A stretch of 35,562 bases of DNA, from contig QIIW01000081.1 in the NCBI GenBank assembly GCA_003231645.1, positions 1 to 35,562 on the forward strand. Direction: 5' to 3'. Shown piece by piece: positions 1 to 6,326 of this stretch. How positions within the stretch are numbered: position 1 is the first letter of the stretch; each line of letters begins with the position of its first letter. This DNA comes from Acidimicrobiia bacterium. Lineage in GTDB: Bacteria; Actinomycetota; Acidimicrobiia; Acidimicrobiales; Aldehydirespiratoraceae. A program made the translations under genes and the position numbers. The notes beneath the pieces are model-generated. The model was not told the origin of the DNA. It saw nothing but the letters and a program-made list of their open reading frames with translations, and searched no databases.

Positions 1-1
1 C

Positions 2-100
2 ATCGCCCTCACCACACTATGGGCCACCCACACCACCCAACACCGACTCAACCAACCCCAACCCCAGCCCACCAAAACCGACCAACAGGCCACCACCTAA
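2..100 (+). CDS. C-terminal end of an unidentified protein (5' end outside window)
   Basis: An open frame enters from the left edge and ends at a TAA at 98-100, giving 32 residues rich in Thr, Gln and Pro. A hairpin follows at once, and the next gene converges on it, which fits a real gene end. I do not recognise the protein; a transposase tail is possible but not supported by any motif. The frame is too short for a firm coding call. Confidence 0.3.
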   Translation: MALTTLWATHTTQHRLNQPQPQPTKTDQQATT

Positions 101-115
101 ACGACACCGACCCGG

Positions 116-175
116 GTCCCGCCGCCGACCCGTAACCCACACCGCGAGGGCTGTTGTGGGTGTCAGCGGCGGGAC
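116..175. terminator. Nested inverted repeat between convergent genes, probable terminator
   Basis: GTCCCGCCGC at 116-125 pairs exactly with GCGGCGGGAC at 166-175, and inside it ACCCACA at 135-141 pairs with TGTGGGT at 155-161. It lies between the plus-strand tail ending at 100 and the minus-strand gene ending at 163, and its right arm runs into the last codons of the latter. There is no clear T-run on either side, so it would act as a stem-only terminator or mRNA end stabiliser. Confidence 0.5.
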
Positions 176-1191
176 CGGCGCACGATCGAGAAGGCCGACC
201 AGAGGCCAGGGCCGATCGGCAGCCAGAAGGCGAACACGCGGTGGGTCACCACGGCGAGTAGGGCTACCCCAACGGGTACGCCGACCATCGTGAGAGTGAA
301 GATCGTGGCCGCATCGACCCCGCCGGTGGCCACGAAGGGGATGGGTACGATCTGGGCGAGATAACCGGTGGTGTAGGCGACGGTGAGCCCGGCCACGCTC
401 GGGGTGAAGCCGTAGGCGAGGAGCGCACCACCGAGACTGAGCAGGTCGCCAACCCAGTAGAGCAGGGCCCAGGCCAGCACGACCCGACCGCTCTGCACCC
501 GTAGGGCCCGACGCACCCAGGCCGCGGCCGATACCCCGATCGACAGCGACCGGCTCATTCGACCGCCGTCGGAATCGCTCCACCGGCCGACCCGCACGTC
601 GGCGGTGAACCAGGCGGCAGCCACCAATAGCAGGGGCACGACCGCCATCCACGGGATCACCGCGCCGAGAGGAACGTCGGCCCCGAACAGGCCGAGGACG
701 GCACCCGTCCATCCGATGCCGGCGAACACCAGGTACACGGCGGTGTTGAGGGCGATGAGCCGAACCAGGGCGGCGCGGGTCTCGAAGCCGAGGGTGCGAA
801 GGGCCCAGTAGGTGAACGCCAGCCCGGCCGCACCCCCGGCGGCGACGAGCTGGGTCATGGCGAAGCTGGCCATGACGACACGAAGCGAGTGGCGCGATGG
901 CACCTCCGGCCCGTCCTCGAATGCCACTGCCGTCCGGAAGGCGCCGGCGTACCCGGCGAACACAAATAGTTGCCCGACCACGGAGAGCAGGAGCCATTGC
1001 GGCTCGGCCTCGTCGAAGGTCCGGGTCAGCTTCGTGAACCCGGCCAGCCGGCCGATCGACACGATGACCACGGCACCGACGACGAACGCCGTGACGGCAC
1101 CGAAAGCGATCTGCCTCGGCTCGATCCGGGGGGCATCGCCCGTGCCGGCGAAGTCACCGTGGGTGTCATCGGAGTCGCGGCGGCTCCTCAT
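163..1191 (-). CDS. Lysylphosphatidylglycerol synthase-type transmembrane protein (UPF0104/flippase-like)
   Basis: The 342-residue product is a polytopic membrane protein with about eight hydrophobic segments, and it looks like the membrane part of the lysylphosphatidylglycerol synthetase family (UPF0104, YbhN/AglD-like). It has no attached aminoacyltransferase domain, so it is unlikely to make lysyl-PG by itself; family members of this size are thought to flip or modify lipids. The start ATG at 1191 overlaps the stop of the upstream gene as ATGA, so it is the last gene of a three-gene lipid operon. Substrate is unknown; the acyltransferase and PAP2 neighbours suggest a membrane glycolipid or phospholipid. 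The first 20 residues are hydrophilic and acidic/basic mixed. Confidence 0.75.
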   Translation of the reverse strand: MRSRRDSDDTHGDFAGTGDAPRIEPRQIAFGAVTAFVVGAVVIVSIGRLAGFTKLTRTFDEAEPQWLLLSVVGQLFVFAGYAGAFRTAVAFEDGPEVPSRHSLRVVMASFAMTQLVAAGGAAGLAFTYWALRTLGFETRAALVRLIALNTAVYLVFAGIGWTGAVLGLFGADVPLGAVIPWMAVVPLLLVAAAWFTADVRVGRWSDSDGGRMSRSLSIGVSAAAWVRRALRVQSGRVVLAWALLYWVGDLLSLGGALLAYGFTPSVAGLTVAYTTGYLAQIVPIPFVATGGVDAATIFTLTMVGVPVGVALLAVVTHRVFAFWLPIGPGLWSAFSIVRRSRR

Positions 1192-1847
1192 CGGCTCAGG
1201 GCGCGCGCCAAGCCGCCGAGGAGGGCCCCGGCGATCGCGTCGAGCACGAAGTGATTGGCGGTCGCGACCACCACTCCGGTCACCACGAACGGGTAGCTTC
1301 GCCACAGCGTGCGGGACAGCCCCGTGCGAGCGCCTCGGGCCAGCCCGAAGCCGGTGACGACCGCGAAGGCGACGTGTTGACTGGGCATCGCGGCGATCGG
1401 GTTGTAGAAGCGAACCAGAATCGGTTGCTCGAGATCGAGGCCCCGTCGGGCGAGAGTGTCGACGAACTCGGGCCGCGATCTCGGCGGCGCCGTGGGAAAT
1501 GCCCAGAACACCGGGAGAGCACCGATGAGCGCCATCGCCGCCGCCTTCCGCTCCTGTCGGAACCGGGGGCTCCCTCGGCGATGAAGCACGATCAACCAGC
1601 CCACGCTCAATGCCACGTTGCCGGCGGCGTAACCGATGTTCAGAGCATCGGTCAGGCGCTCGTGTTTGATTGCGACCACCTGCACGGCGGGCTCGACATC
1701 GATGTGGAGCCGACGTTCGAGCCGCGCCACCCAGTCGGCGTTCCGGGAGGCACGAGCGCGGCCACGGTCGTTCCACACGGCGTGCCGCACGCCGATGTAG
1801 GCCGCGTAGCAGCCGAGTCCGATCGCAACCTCACGGGTGGCCGCCAT
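1188..1847 (-). CDS. PAP2-superfamily membrane phosphatase / inositol-phosphotransferase-like protein
   Basis: The 219-residue integral membrane protein carries the two later signatures of the PAP2 superfamily: MPSQH at residues 154-158 (Ser156, His158) and NHFVLD at 198-203, where His199 and Asp203 would form the nucleophile and its partner. This arrangement is typical of the PAP2_3 group that includes Aur1-like inositol-phosphorylceramide synthases and related lipid phosphate phosphatases. It starts with ATG at 1847, sharing one base with the stop of the acyltransferase gene (TGATG), and its own stop overlaps the next start. The tight coupling indicates a shared lipid-remodelling job, probably transfer or removal of a phosphate-linked head group. 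Exact substrate cannot be read from sequence. Confidence 0.8.
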   Translation of the reverse strand: MAATREVAIGLGCYAAYIGVRHAVWNDRGRARASRNADWVARLERRLHIDVEPAVQVVAIKHERLTDALNIGYAAGNVALSVGWLIVLHRRGSPRFRQERKAAAMALIGALPVFWAFPTAPPRSRPEFVDTLARRGLDLEQPILVRFYNPIAAMPSQHVAFAVVTGFGLARGARTGLSRTLWRSYPFVVTGVVVATANHFVLDAIAGALLGGLARALSR

Positions 1848-2854
1848 CAGTGGTCGCCGACCCACGAGATCGGGTGTGACGCGGCCCAGTGCTCGGGATT
1901 GGATCGGATCGTTTCCGACCATCGATCGGCCATGTCCTGCAGTAGTCGGTGCTCTCCCTCGGCGCCGCTGTCGGGTTCGGGCGGCTCGAGGGGCGAATCG
2001 GCGGTCACCCTCCACTTGCGGGGGCCGAGTGGGAGCACGGTAAACGTGACGATCGGAGCCTGGGCCAGCCGTGACAGGGCTGCCACGCCACCCGCGATTT
2101 CGGCTTCGCCGTCGAGGAACCGCACTCGGTACGAATGCCCGGCATGACGGCCGTCATCGGCGAGCGCCAGGACGATCTCGCCGTCCTTCAACAGCCGGAT
2201 GCACCGCATCGCCACACCCTTGGGGTAGAGGACCCGCAGCCCAGAGGCCACCCGCGAGTGTTCGATACCCCAAGCCAGCCAGTCGTCGCGGACGATCACG
2301 CTGGTGGGCGCACCGAACTTGGTGGCCGGCACCGCCGTGGCCACCTCCCATCCCCCCAGATGGGTGCCGATGAGGATCAGGCCGCGCCCCTCCCCCACCA
2401 CCCGCCGGACGCGCTCGATGCCCTCGAATTCGGCACTCGCGAGGAACTCGTCGGGTCGGCCGAGCGACCAGAGGAGGTCGGCGGACCGGTGGGCCTCGTT
2501 CACCAACTCCTCCCGCACGAGCCGGCGAACGAACCGATGCCCGGGCTCGGAGCCCACTGCATGAGCGAGGTTGACCGCCAGCCGCCGTCTCTTTCGCGGC
2601 CGCAACGCCCACTCCATCGTCCCCCCGAAGGTCGCCAGGGTGTGGGCAAGTCGGCCCGATCCGCGCGAACCCAGCCATACGGCGAAATCGATGATGCGCG
2701 CCAAGACCTTCCCCGCGGTACGACCCCGGCCGAATGGTGCCTTCGTCGCCAACAGAATCAGCCCCCCCTTGAGCGAAATATATTCGGTTAATCGTATATG
2801 TCTCTGCCGCCTCGCCCCCAATCGGTGACCCACCGCCGCGTGATCGGTCGTCAT
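1847..2854 (-). CDS. LpxL/PatA-type lysophospholipid acyltransferase
   Basis: The product resembles the HtrB/LpxL family, which in Actinobacteria includes PatA, the acyltransferase for phosphatidylinositol mannosides. The catalytic HxxxxE motif is present as GTHLGGWE (His165, Glu170 from ATG 2854), followed by the conserved RDDW and a C-terminal block ending in a Trp- and Glu-rich helix. It is first in a lipid operon with a PAP2 protein and a flippase-like protein. The start is uncertain: with ATG 2854 it is 335 residues, but an AT-rich 20-bp imperfect palindrome (2780-2799) and rare codons (ATA, TTA) lie inside that N-terminus. A TTG at 2752 after a G-rich stretch would give 301 residues, close to the usual family length of about 300. 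Confidence 0.8.
   Translation of the reverse strand: MTTDHAAVGHRLGARRQRHIRLTEYISLKGGLILLATKAPFGRGRTAGKVLARIIDFAVWLGSRGSGRLAHTLATFGGTMEWALRPRKRRRLAVNLAHAVGSEPGHRFVRRLVREELVNEAHRSADLLWSLGRPDEFLASAEFEGIERVRRVVGEGRGLILIGTHLGGWEVATAVPATKFGAPTSVIVRDDWLAWGIEHSRVASGLRVLYPKGVAMRCIRLLKDGEIVLALADDGRHAGHSYRVRFLDGEAEIAGGVAALSRLAQAPIVTFTVLPLGPRKWRVTADSPLEPPEPDSGAEGEHRLLQDMADRWSETIRSNPEHWAASHPISWVGDH
2780..2799. promoter_or_regulatory. AT-rich imperfect palindrome, possible operator/promoter of the lipid operon
   Basis: ATATTCGGTTAATCGTATAT matches its own reverse complement at 16 of 20 positions with TTAA at the centre, in otherwise GC-rich DNA. It sits within the nominal 5' end of the acyltransferase gene. 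Either the protein starts downstream and this is its control region, or the resemblance is accidental. Confidence 0.35.
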
Positions 2855-2950
2855 GCAAGTCAATCGCGCGCGCGATTGCGGAAGCGACAGCCGGGCAGGA
2901 CAACCATACGCGAGGTGTCGGCGCCGATACCGATACATCCGAAGAAGCGT

Positions 2951-3112
2951 ATGTTCAGGCGATGGCCGGTCCGTTGGCGGATCTACCGTTCCGAGGCGCT
3001 GACCGAGGCCGGGGTTGCCACCGTCCGTGGCACTCTGGAAAAGGTCAGACAGACCCGGCGTGACCTCGACACCTTTCAAGCCGGGCTCGGCACACAGCCG
3101 GGGCTGCGTTGA
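2951..3112 (+). CDS. Possible small basic protein of 53 residues, unidentified
   Basis: An ATG at 2951 opens a 53-residue frame whose C-terminal half looks helical (VRGTLEKVRQTRRDLDTF). It occupies much of the 279-bp gap between two diverging-out minus genes. There is no convincing ribosome binding site and no known family. It may be a remnant of a larger lost gene or chance coding. Confidence 0.2.
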   Translation: MFRRWPVRWRIYRSEALTEAGVATVRGTLEKVRQTRRDLDTFQAGLGTQPGLR

Positions 3113-3133
3113 CGAGGCCGAACCGGGCGTCGC

Positions 3134-3499
3134 CTATTCGATCTGGTGGCAGGTCGCGATGTGGTCGGCGTTGTCCGACGCCATGGCCAGAGCCAACGGC
3201 AGAAACTCGACCAACCGATCATCAGGCACCGAGTAGTAGACGCTTCGACCCTCGCGGCGATCCGACACCAACCCGCAATTCCGCAGGCAGGTGAGGTGAC
3301 TCGACACTCTTCCCTGACGGCCACCCACCGCTTCGACGAGTTCGCCCACCGCCATCTCGCCCCGTTCCAGCAAGAGGCCGAGCAGCCTCAGGCGCGTCGG
3401 ATCACCGAGACCCCGGAACATCTTGGCCGCGACACGGGGATCGACCGCGACCGCCGAGGTGACACCATCACCACGCACCGTCGTATCCGGACCGGCCAT
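3134..3499 (-). CDS. ArsR/SmtB-family metal-responsive repressor with CmtR-like cysteines
   Basis: A 121-residue winged-helix protein: the recognition helix region is GRVSSHLTCLRNCGLV, followed by the beta-wing (REGRSVYY). Cys71 and Cys75 (CLRNC) in the DNA-recognition helix and Cys117 near the C-terminus match the Cys57/Cys61/Cys102 set that binds Cd(II)/Pb(II) in mycobacterial CmtR. The gene is divergent from merA, so Hg(II) is an equally likely inducer; actinobacterial mer operons are known to use ArsR-type regulators. ATG 3499 is chosen because residues upstream of it in the same frame lie in the shared promoter. Expected role: metal-free protein binds the shared control region and represses merA. 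Confidence 0.85.
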   Translation of the reverse strand: MAGPDTTVRGDGVTSAVAVDPRVAAKMFRGLGDPTRLRLLGLLLERGEMAVGELVEAVGGRQGRVSSHLTCLRNCGLVSDRREGRSVYYSVPDDRLVEFLPLALAMASDNADHIATCHQIE

Positions 3500-3551
3500 G
3501 ACCTCTCCTCTCGACGTCGACACGTTCAAAGGTACCGGACACATTTCCCGA

Positions 3552-3580
3552 GTGACAAACCATACGGATCTACGTATACT
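3552..3580 (+). promoter_or_regulatory. merA promoter with embedded palindromic operator
   Basis: GTGACA at 3552-3557 and TATACT at 3575-3580 form -35 and -10 elements with a 17-bp spacer. Within the spacer and overlapping the -10 lies ATACG-GATCTA-CGTAT (3562-3577), a 5+5 inverted repeat with a 6-bp centre. That is where an ArsR-family dimer would block RNA polymerase. Predicted transcription start is near 3587, leaving a leader of about 39 nt with GGAG at 3615-3618 before merA. Confidence 0.6.
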
Positions 3581-3625
3581 TCGGCCCGGAGGCCCGCAGC
3601 AGGAATTCAAGAATGGAGCAGACCG

Positions 3626-5275
3626 ATGAGTGAGAACGGACAGTGGACGGTCGACGTGAAGGGGATGACTTGTGACGCGTGCGAAGAACACGTGACCCAG
3701 GCACTCGAATCGGTGGGAGCCGACGACATCGTGGTTTCCTGGCGCGCCGGCACTGCCGTCTTCAGCGCCGCCGAGGTCGACGAAGACGGAGTCGCGAATG
3801 CGGTCAGAGATGCAGGGTACGAGGCATCCGGCATCCGGTTGGTCCAGCCACTCGAGCGGGCTGCACGTCGTGATGACGTCGACTGGGATCTCGCGATCAT
3901 CGGCTCGGGGTCAGCGGGATTCGCCGCGGCGATCAAAGCCACCGAGAGCGGCGCACGTGTCGTCATGGTCGAGAAGGCGACGCCCGGTGGGACCTGCGTC
4001 AATATCGGCTGTGTCCCATCGAAGGCGCTTCTGGTCGCGGCCGAGATGTACCACAAGGAACGCACTCACGAGTTCGCCGGCATCCCGAGGCTCGACGACT
4101 CGGCCCCCGACTTGGCAGCAGTGGTCGCACAGAAGGACGAACTGGTGCATGCACTGCGCCAAGCCAAGTACATCGACCTGGTGGACGACTACGGATTCGA
4201 TTTTCGGACCGGTACCGCTCGGTTTGTCGATGCCTCCACCATCGAGATCGACGGCGAGCCTCTCACGGCAGCCAACTTTCTCATCGCCACAGGTGCGACG
4301 CCGAGCGCACCACCGATCGACGGCCTCGACACGATCGACTACCTCACCTCGACGACGGCGCTCGATCTCACCGAGATCCCCGGACGCCTGGCCGTCATCG
4401 GCGCCAACGCGATCGGTCTCGAGCTGGGGCAGGCCTTCTCGCGGCTCGGCTCGGAAGTGACGTTTCTCGACATCGCCGACCGCATAGCACCATTCGAGGA
4501 GCCCGAGATCTCGGCGATGATGGAGGAGATCCTTGTCACCTCCGGCTCACAAGTGGTGACCGGGGCGCGAATCTCTCGGGTGCAACGGACCGTGTCGGGG
4601 GTATCGCTCCAAGGGGAGCTGGGTGACATCGGCTCGACACTGGAGGTGGATCGCGTTCTCGTGGCAACGGGCCGGGGGCCCAACACACGAGACCTCGATC
4701 TCGACGCCGCAGGCGTGAAGGTCGACGAGCATGGCTTCGTGATCGTCGACGAGACGCTGCGCACGACCAATCCGTCCGTCTGGGCGGCGGGCGACGTGAC
4801 GAGCTCGCCGCAATTCGTGTACGTGTCCGCCTCCGAGGGGGCGATGGTGGCCGACAACGCCATCTCGGGTGCCGGTCGACGAACCGACTACCGGACGTTG
4901 CCCCGTGTCACGTTCACGACGCCCCAGATCGCCGCGGTCGGGCTGACCGAGGCCCAGGCCGAAGGCGAAGGGCACAACGTCGTCACTTCTGTGCTCCCGC
5001 TGGCCTACGTCCCTCGAGCGATCGTCAATCGTGACACCCACGGCCTGATCAAGTTGGTGGCTGACGCCGACACCGACCTTCTGCTCGGCGTGCACGTACT
5101 CGCGGATGGCGGCGGTGAGATCATCCAGGCCGGCGTCTACGCGTTGGTGGCCAAGCTCACGACAGGCGAGATCGCCGGCACGTTCCACGCCTACCTGACG
5201 ATGGCCGAGGGACTCAAGTTGGCCGCTCAGACCTTCAACCGGGACGTCACCAAGCTTTCCTGCTGCGCCGCCTGA
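3626..5275 (+). CDS. merA: Mercury(II) reductase with N-terminal heavy-metal-associated domain
   Basis: The 549-residue flavoenzyme reduces cytosolic Hg(II) to volatile Hg(0) with NAD(P)H. Residues 1-70 form an HMA domain with the GMTCDAC motif (Cys16, Cys19) that accepts Hg(II). The FAD-binding fold starts at IIGSGSAGFAAA (about 91), and the redox-active pair is in GGTCVNIGCVPSK (Cys124, Cys129). A second dinucleotide site follows (VIGANAIGLELG), then the FAD motif WAAGDV and the dimerisation domain. The C-terminal vicinal pair Cys546-Cys547 (LSCCAA), diagnostic of MerA over other disulfide reductases, is present. Start ATG 3626 has GGAG 7 nt upstream. No merT, merP or merB is seen nearby, so uptake must rely on other routes. 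It is divergent from the ArsR-type regulator. Confidence 0.95.
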   Translation: MSENGQWTVDVKGMTCDACEEHVTQALESVGADDIVVSWRAGTAVFSAAEVDEDGVANAVRDAGYEASGIRLVQPLERAARRDDVDWDLAIIGSGSAGFAAAIKATESGARVVMVEKATPGGTCVNIGCVPSKALLVAAEMYHKERTHEFAGIPRLDDSAPDLAAVVAQKDELVHALRQAKYIDLVDDYGFDFRTGTARFVDASTIEIDGEPLTAANFLIATGATPSAPPIDGLDTIDYLTSTTALDLTEIPGRLAVIGANAIGLELGQAFSRLGSEVTFLDIADRIAPFEEPEISAMMEEILVTSGSQVVTGARISRVQRTVSGVSLQGELGDIGSTLEVDRVLVATGRGPNTRDLDLDAAGVKVDEHGFVIVDETLRTTNPSVWAAGDVTSSPQFVYVSASEGAMVADNAISGAGRRTDYRTLPRVTFTTPQIAAVGLTEAQAEGEGHNVVTSVLPLAYVPRAIVNRDTHGLIKLVADADTDLLLGVHVLADGGGEIIQAGVYALVAKLTTGEIAGTFHAYLTMAEGLKLAAQTFNRDVTKLSCCAA

Positions 5276-5353
5276 CGCGACGGCCCGATCCGAGAGAACA
5301 TGGCCACAGGGCCTTGACAAGTCATCGATAATGGTGGATGCTTCCCCTTGACA

Positions 5354-5384
5354 CATCGAACATACTAGATGGTTCGATGATAAT
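5354..5384 (+). promoter_or_regulatory. Perfect inverted-repeat operator and promoter of the helical-repeat/ArsR genes
   Basis: CATCGAAC (5354-5361) and GTTCGATG (5372-5379) form a perfect 8+8 inverted repeat with a 10-bp spacer. GATAAT at 5379-5384 is a good -10 and abuts the right arm; a TTGACA occurs just upstream at 5348-5353, though its spacing to this -10 is long. A related half-site with a second TTGACA (5314-5319) and ATCGATAATGG follows the merA stop. The arrangement suggests autoregulation by the ArsR protein encoded at 5673-6230. Confidence 0.6.
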
Positions 5385-5407
5385 GGGACAAGCGAAGGAG
5401 ATGTGAC

Positions 5408-5650
5408 ATGGCCGAGAACACAGTTACCAAGTCTGCTGTCGAAAAGCTCTTCGAGGGCTTGGGCAAACAAGATCGACTCGATCTACTCGAACGTCTGATT
5501 CGGGGCGAATCGGAATCCGAGAACGATGCCCGCACAACCGAAGAGCGCACCGAGCGAACGGAGTGGTGGACCTCGGGTGAAGGTTGCGGATGCCGTCACG
5601 GATCGCAACGATCTGGACCCCGCGGCCGGCGAAGCTGTGCGTGTGGATAG
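5408..5650 (+). CDS. Small protein with an amphipathic helical repeat, unidentified
   Basis: ATG 5408 is preceded by a very strong ribosome binding site, GAAGGAG at 5394-5400, and a promoter/operator, so translation is likely. The first 34 residues contain a helix (VEKLFEGLGKQDRLDLLERL) resembling two segments in the extension of the ArsR protein just downstream. The rest is charged and then Cys/Gly/Arg-rich with poor protein character. In another frame the same DNA from about 5577 reads VKVADAVTDRNDLDPAAGEA and stops at 5654, which looks more natural, so a frameshift or decay is possible. No known family. Function may relate to the neighbouring regulator. Confidence 0.55.
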   Translation: MAENTVTKSAVEKLFEGLGKQDRLDLLERLIRGESESENDARTTEERTERTEWWTSGEGCGCRHGSQRSGPRGRRSCACG

Positions 5651-5672
5651 ATGATGACGGCTGGTGATACCG

Positions 5673-6230
5673 ATGAGCGACCTGTCCGGCACGCTGCTCA
5701 AGGACCTGATCGACGAAGCATTCAAGAACCTGACCGCGGAGGAAAGGCTCGCATTCGTGGAACGGCTGTTCGGCGAACTTCCGATCGACAACCAGGAACG
5801 AGTCCTACGGACCCTGATCCGCGACCTGTCCACTCCGGAGTCGGAACGATCCGGACGGGGTGCCGCCACGCAAGATCAGTCCTGGCCCCCGTTCATGAGA
5901 GCGGCACGTCAGGATCTCGCCCCCCGCAACATCGGGCCCTGGAGAACCTGCTGTCGCATGATGGCCGAGGTGGATCGTGCGTCACAGCTCGACTCGATGG
6001 ATGCGGCCCGTCCGGCCCGCATCTTCGGTGCGCTGGCCGATGAGACCCGCATCCGAATCATCAAACTGCTCTCCCATGGCGAGCAGCGCGTCGATGACCT
6101 GACCCGTTCCCTCGACATCCCTCAATCCACGGTCTCGCACCACCTGCGTGTCCTGAAGGAGGCCGGACTCGTACACGCCGAGAAACGGGGCCGCAGCATC
6201 CACTACTCCATCGCAAGCCTCGACGAATGA
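5673..6230 (+). CDS. ArsR-family regulator with a repeat-bearing N-terminal extension
   Basis: The C-terminal 75 residues (about 112-185) are a standard ArsR winged helix: FGALADETRIRIIKLL, then the recognition segment QSTVSHHLRVLKEAGLV and the wing KRGRSIHYS. Before it lies an unusual extension of about 110 residues, with two helical segments (IDEAFKNLTAEERLAFVERL and LPIDNQERVLRTLIRDL), a linker, and WRTCCRMM containing the only cysteines (Cys93, Cys94). Typical ArsR proteins have about 100 residues. GTG 5664 could add three residues; ATG 5673 is preferred. It lies 18-22 bp after the small repeat protein, probably in one transcript under the inverted repeat at 5354-5379. The adjacent Cys pair might sense a thiophilic metal; this is inference. 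Confidence 0.8.
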   Translation: MSDLSGTLLKDLIDEAFKNLTAEERLAFVERLFGELPIDNQERVLRTLIRDLSTPESERSGRGAATQDQSWPPFMRAARQDLAPRNIGPWRTCCRMMAEVDRASQLDSMDAARPARIFGALADETRIRIIKLLSHGEQRVDDLTRSLDIPQSTVSHHLRVLKEAGLVHAEKRGRSIHYSIASLDE

Positions 6231-6314
6231 CCCAGGGCGGCCGGAGAACCGGACGTGTCACCGATCCGAGCGCCCGGTATCCGGCGTGAGGGCTCGCAAC
6301 TTGTCGTGATCGGT

Positions 6315-6320
6315 AACAAT
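6315..6320 (+). promoter_or_regulatory. Putative -10 of a leaderless promoter before the FAD-[2Fe-2S] gene
   Basis: AACAAT (in GTAACAAT) ends 6 nt before ATG 6327. No ribosome binding site is visible, and the same geometry recurs before other genes in this window. Confidence 0.45.
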
Positions 6321-6326
6321 GACCGG

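Noticed and set aside
163..1776. Longer 537-codon form of the LPG-synthase-like gene
   Set aside because: The extra N-terminus lies opposite to no gene but overlaps the PAP2 gene in another frame and is Arg-rich; ATG 1191 with ATGA overlap is better.
5651..6043. 130-codon frame overlapping the second ArsR gene
   Set aside because: It ends inside the ArsR winged-helix region and has no protein-like pattern; the ArsR frame explains the DNA.
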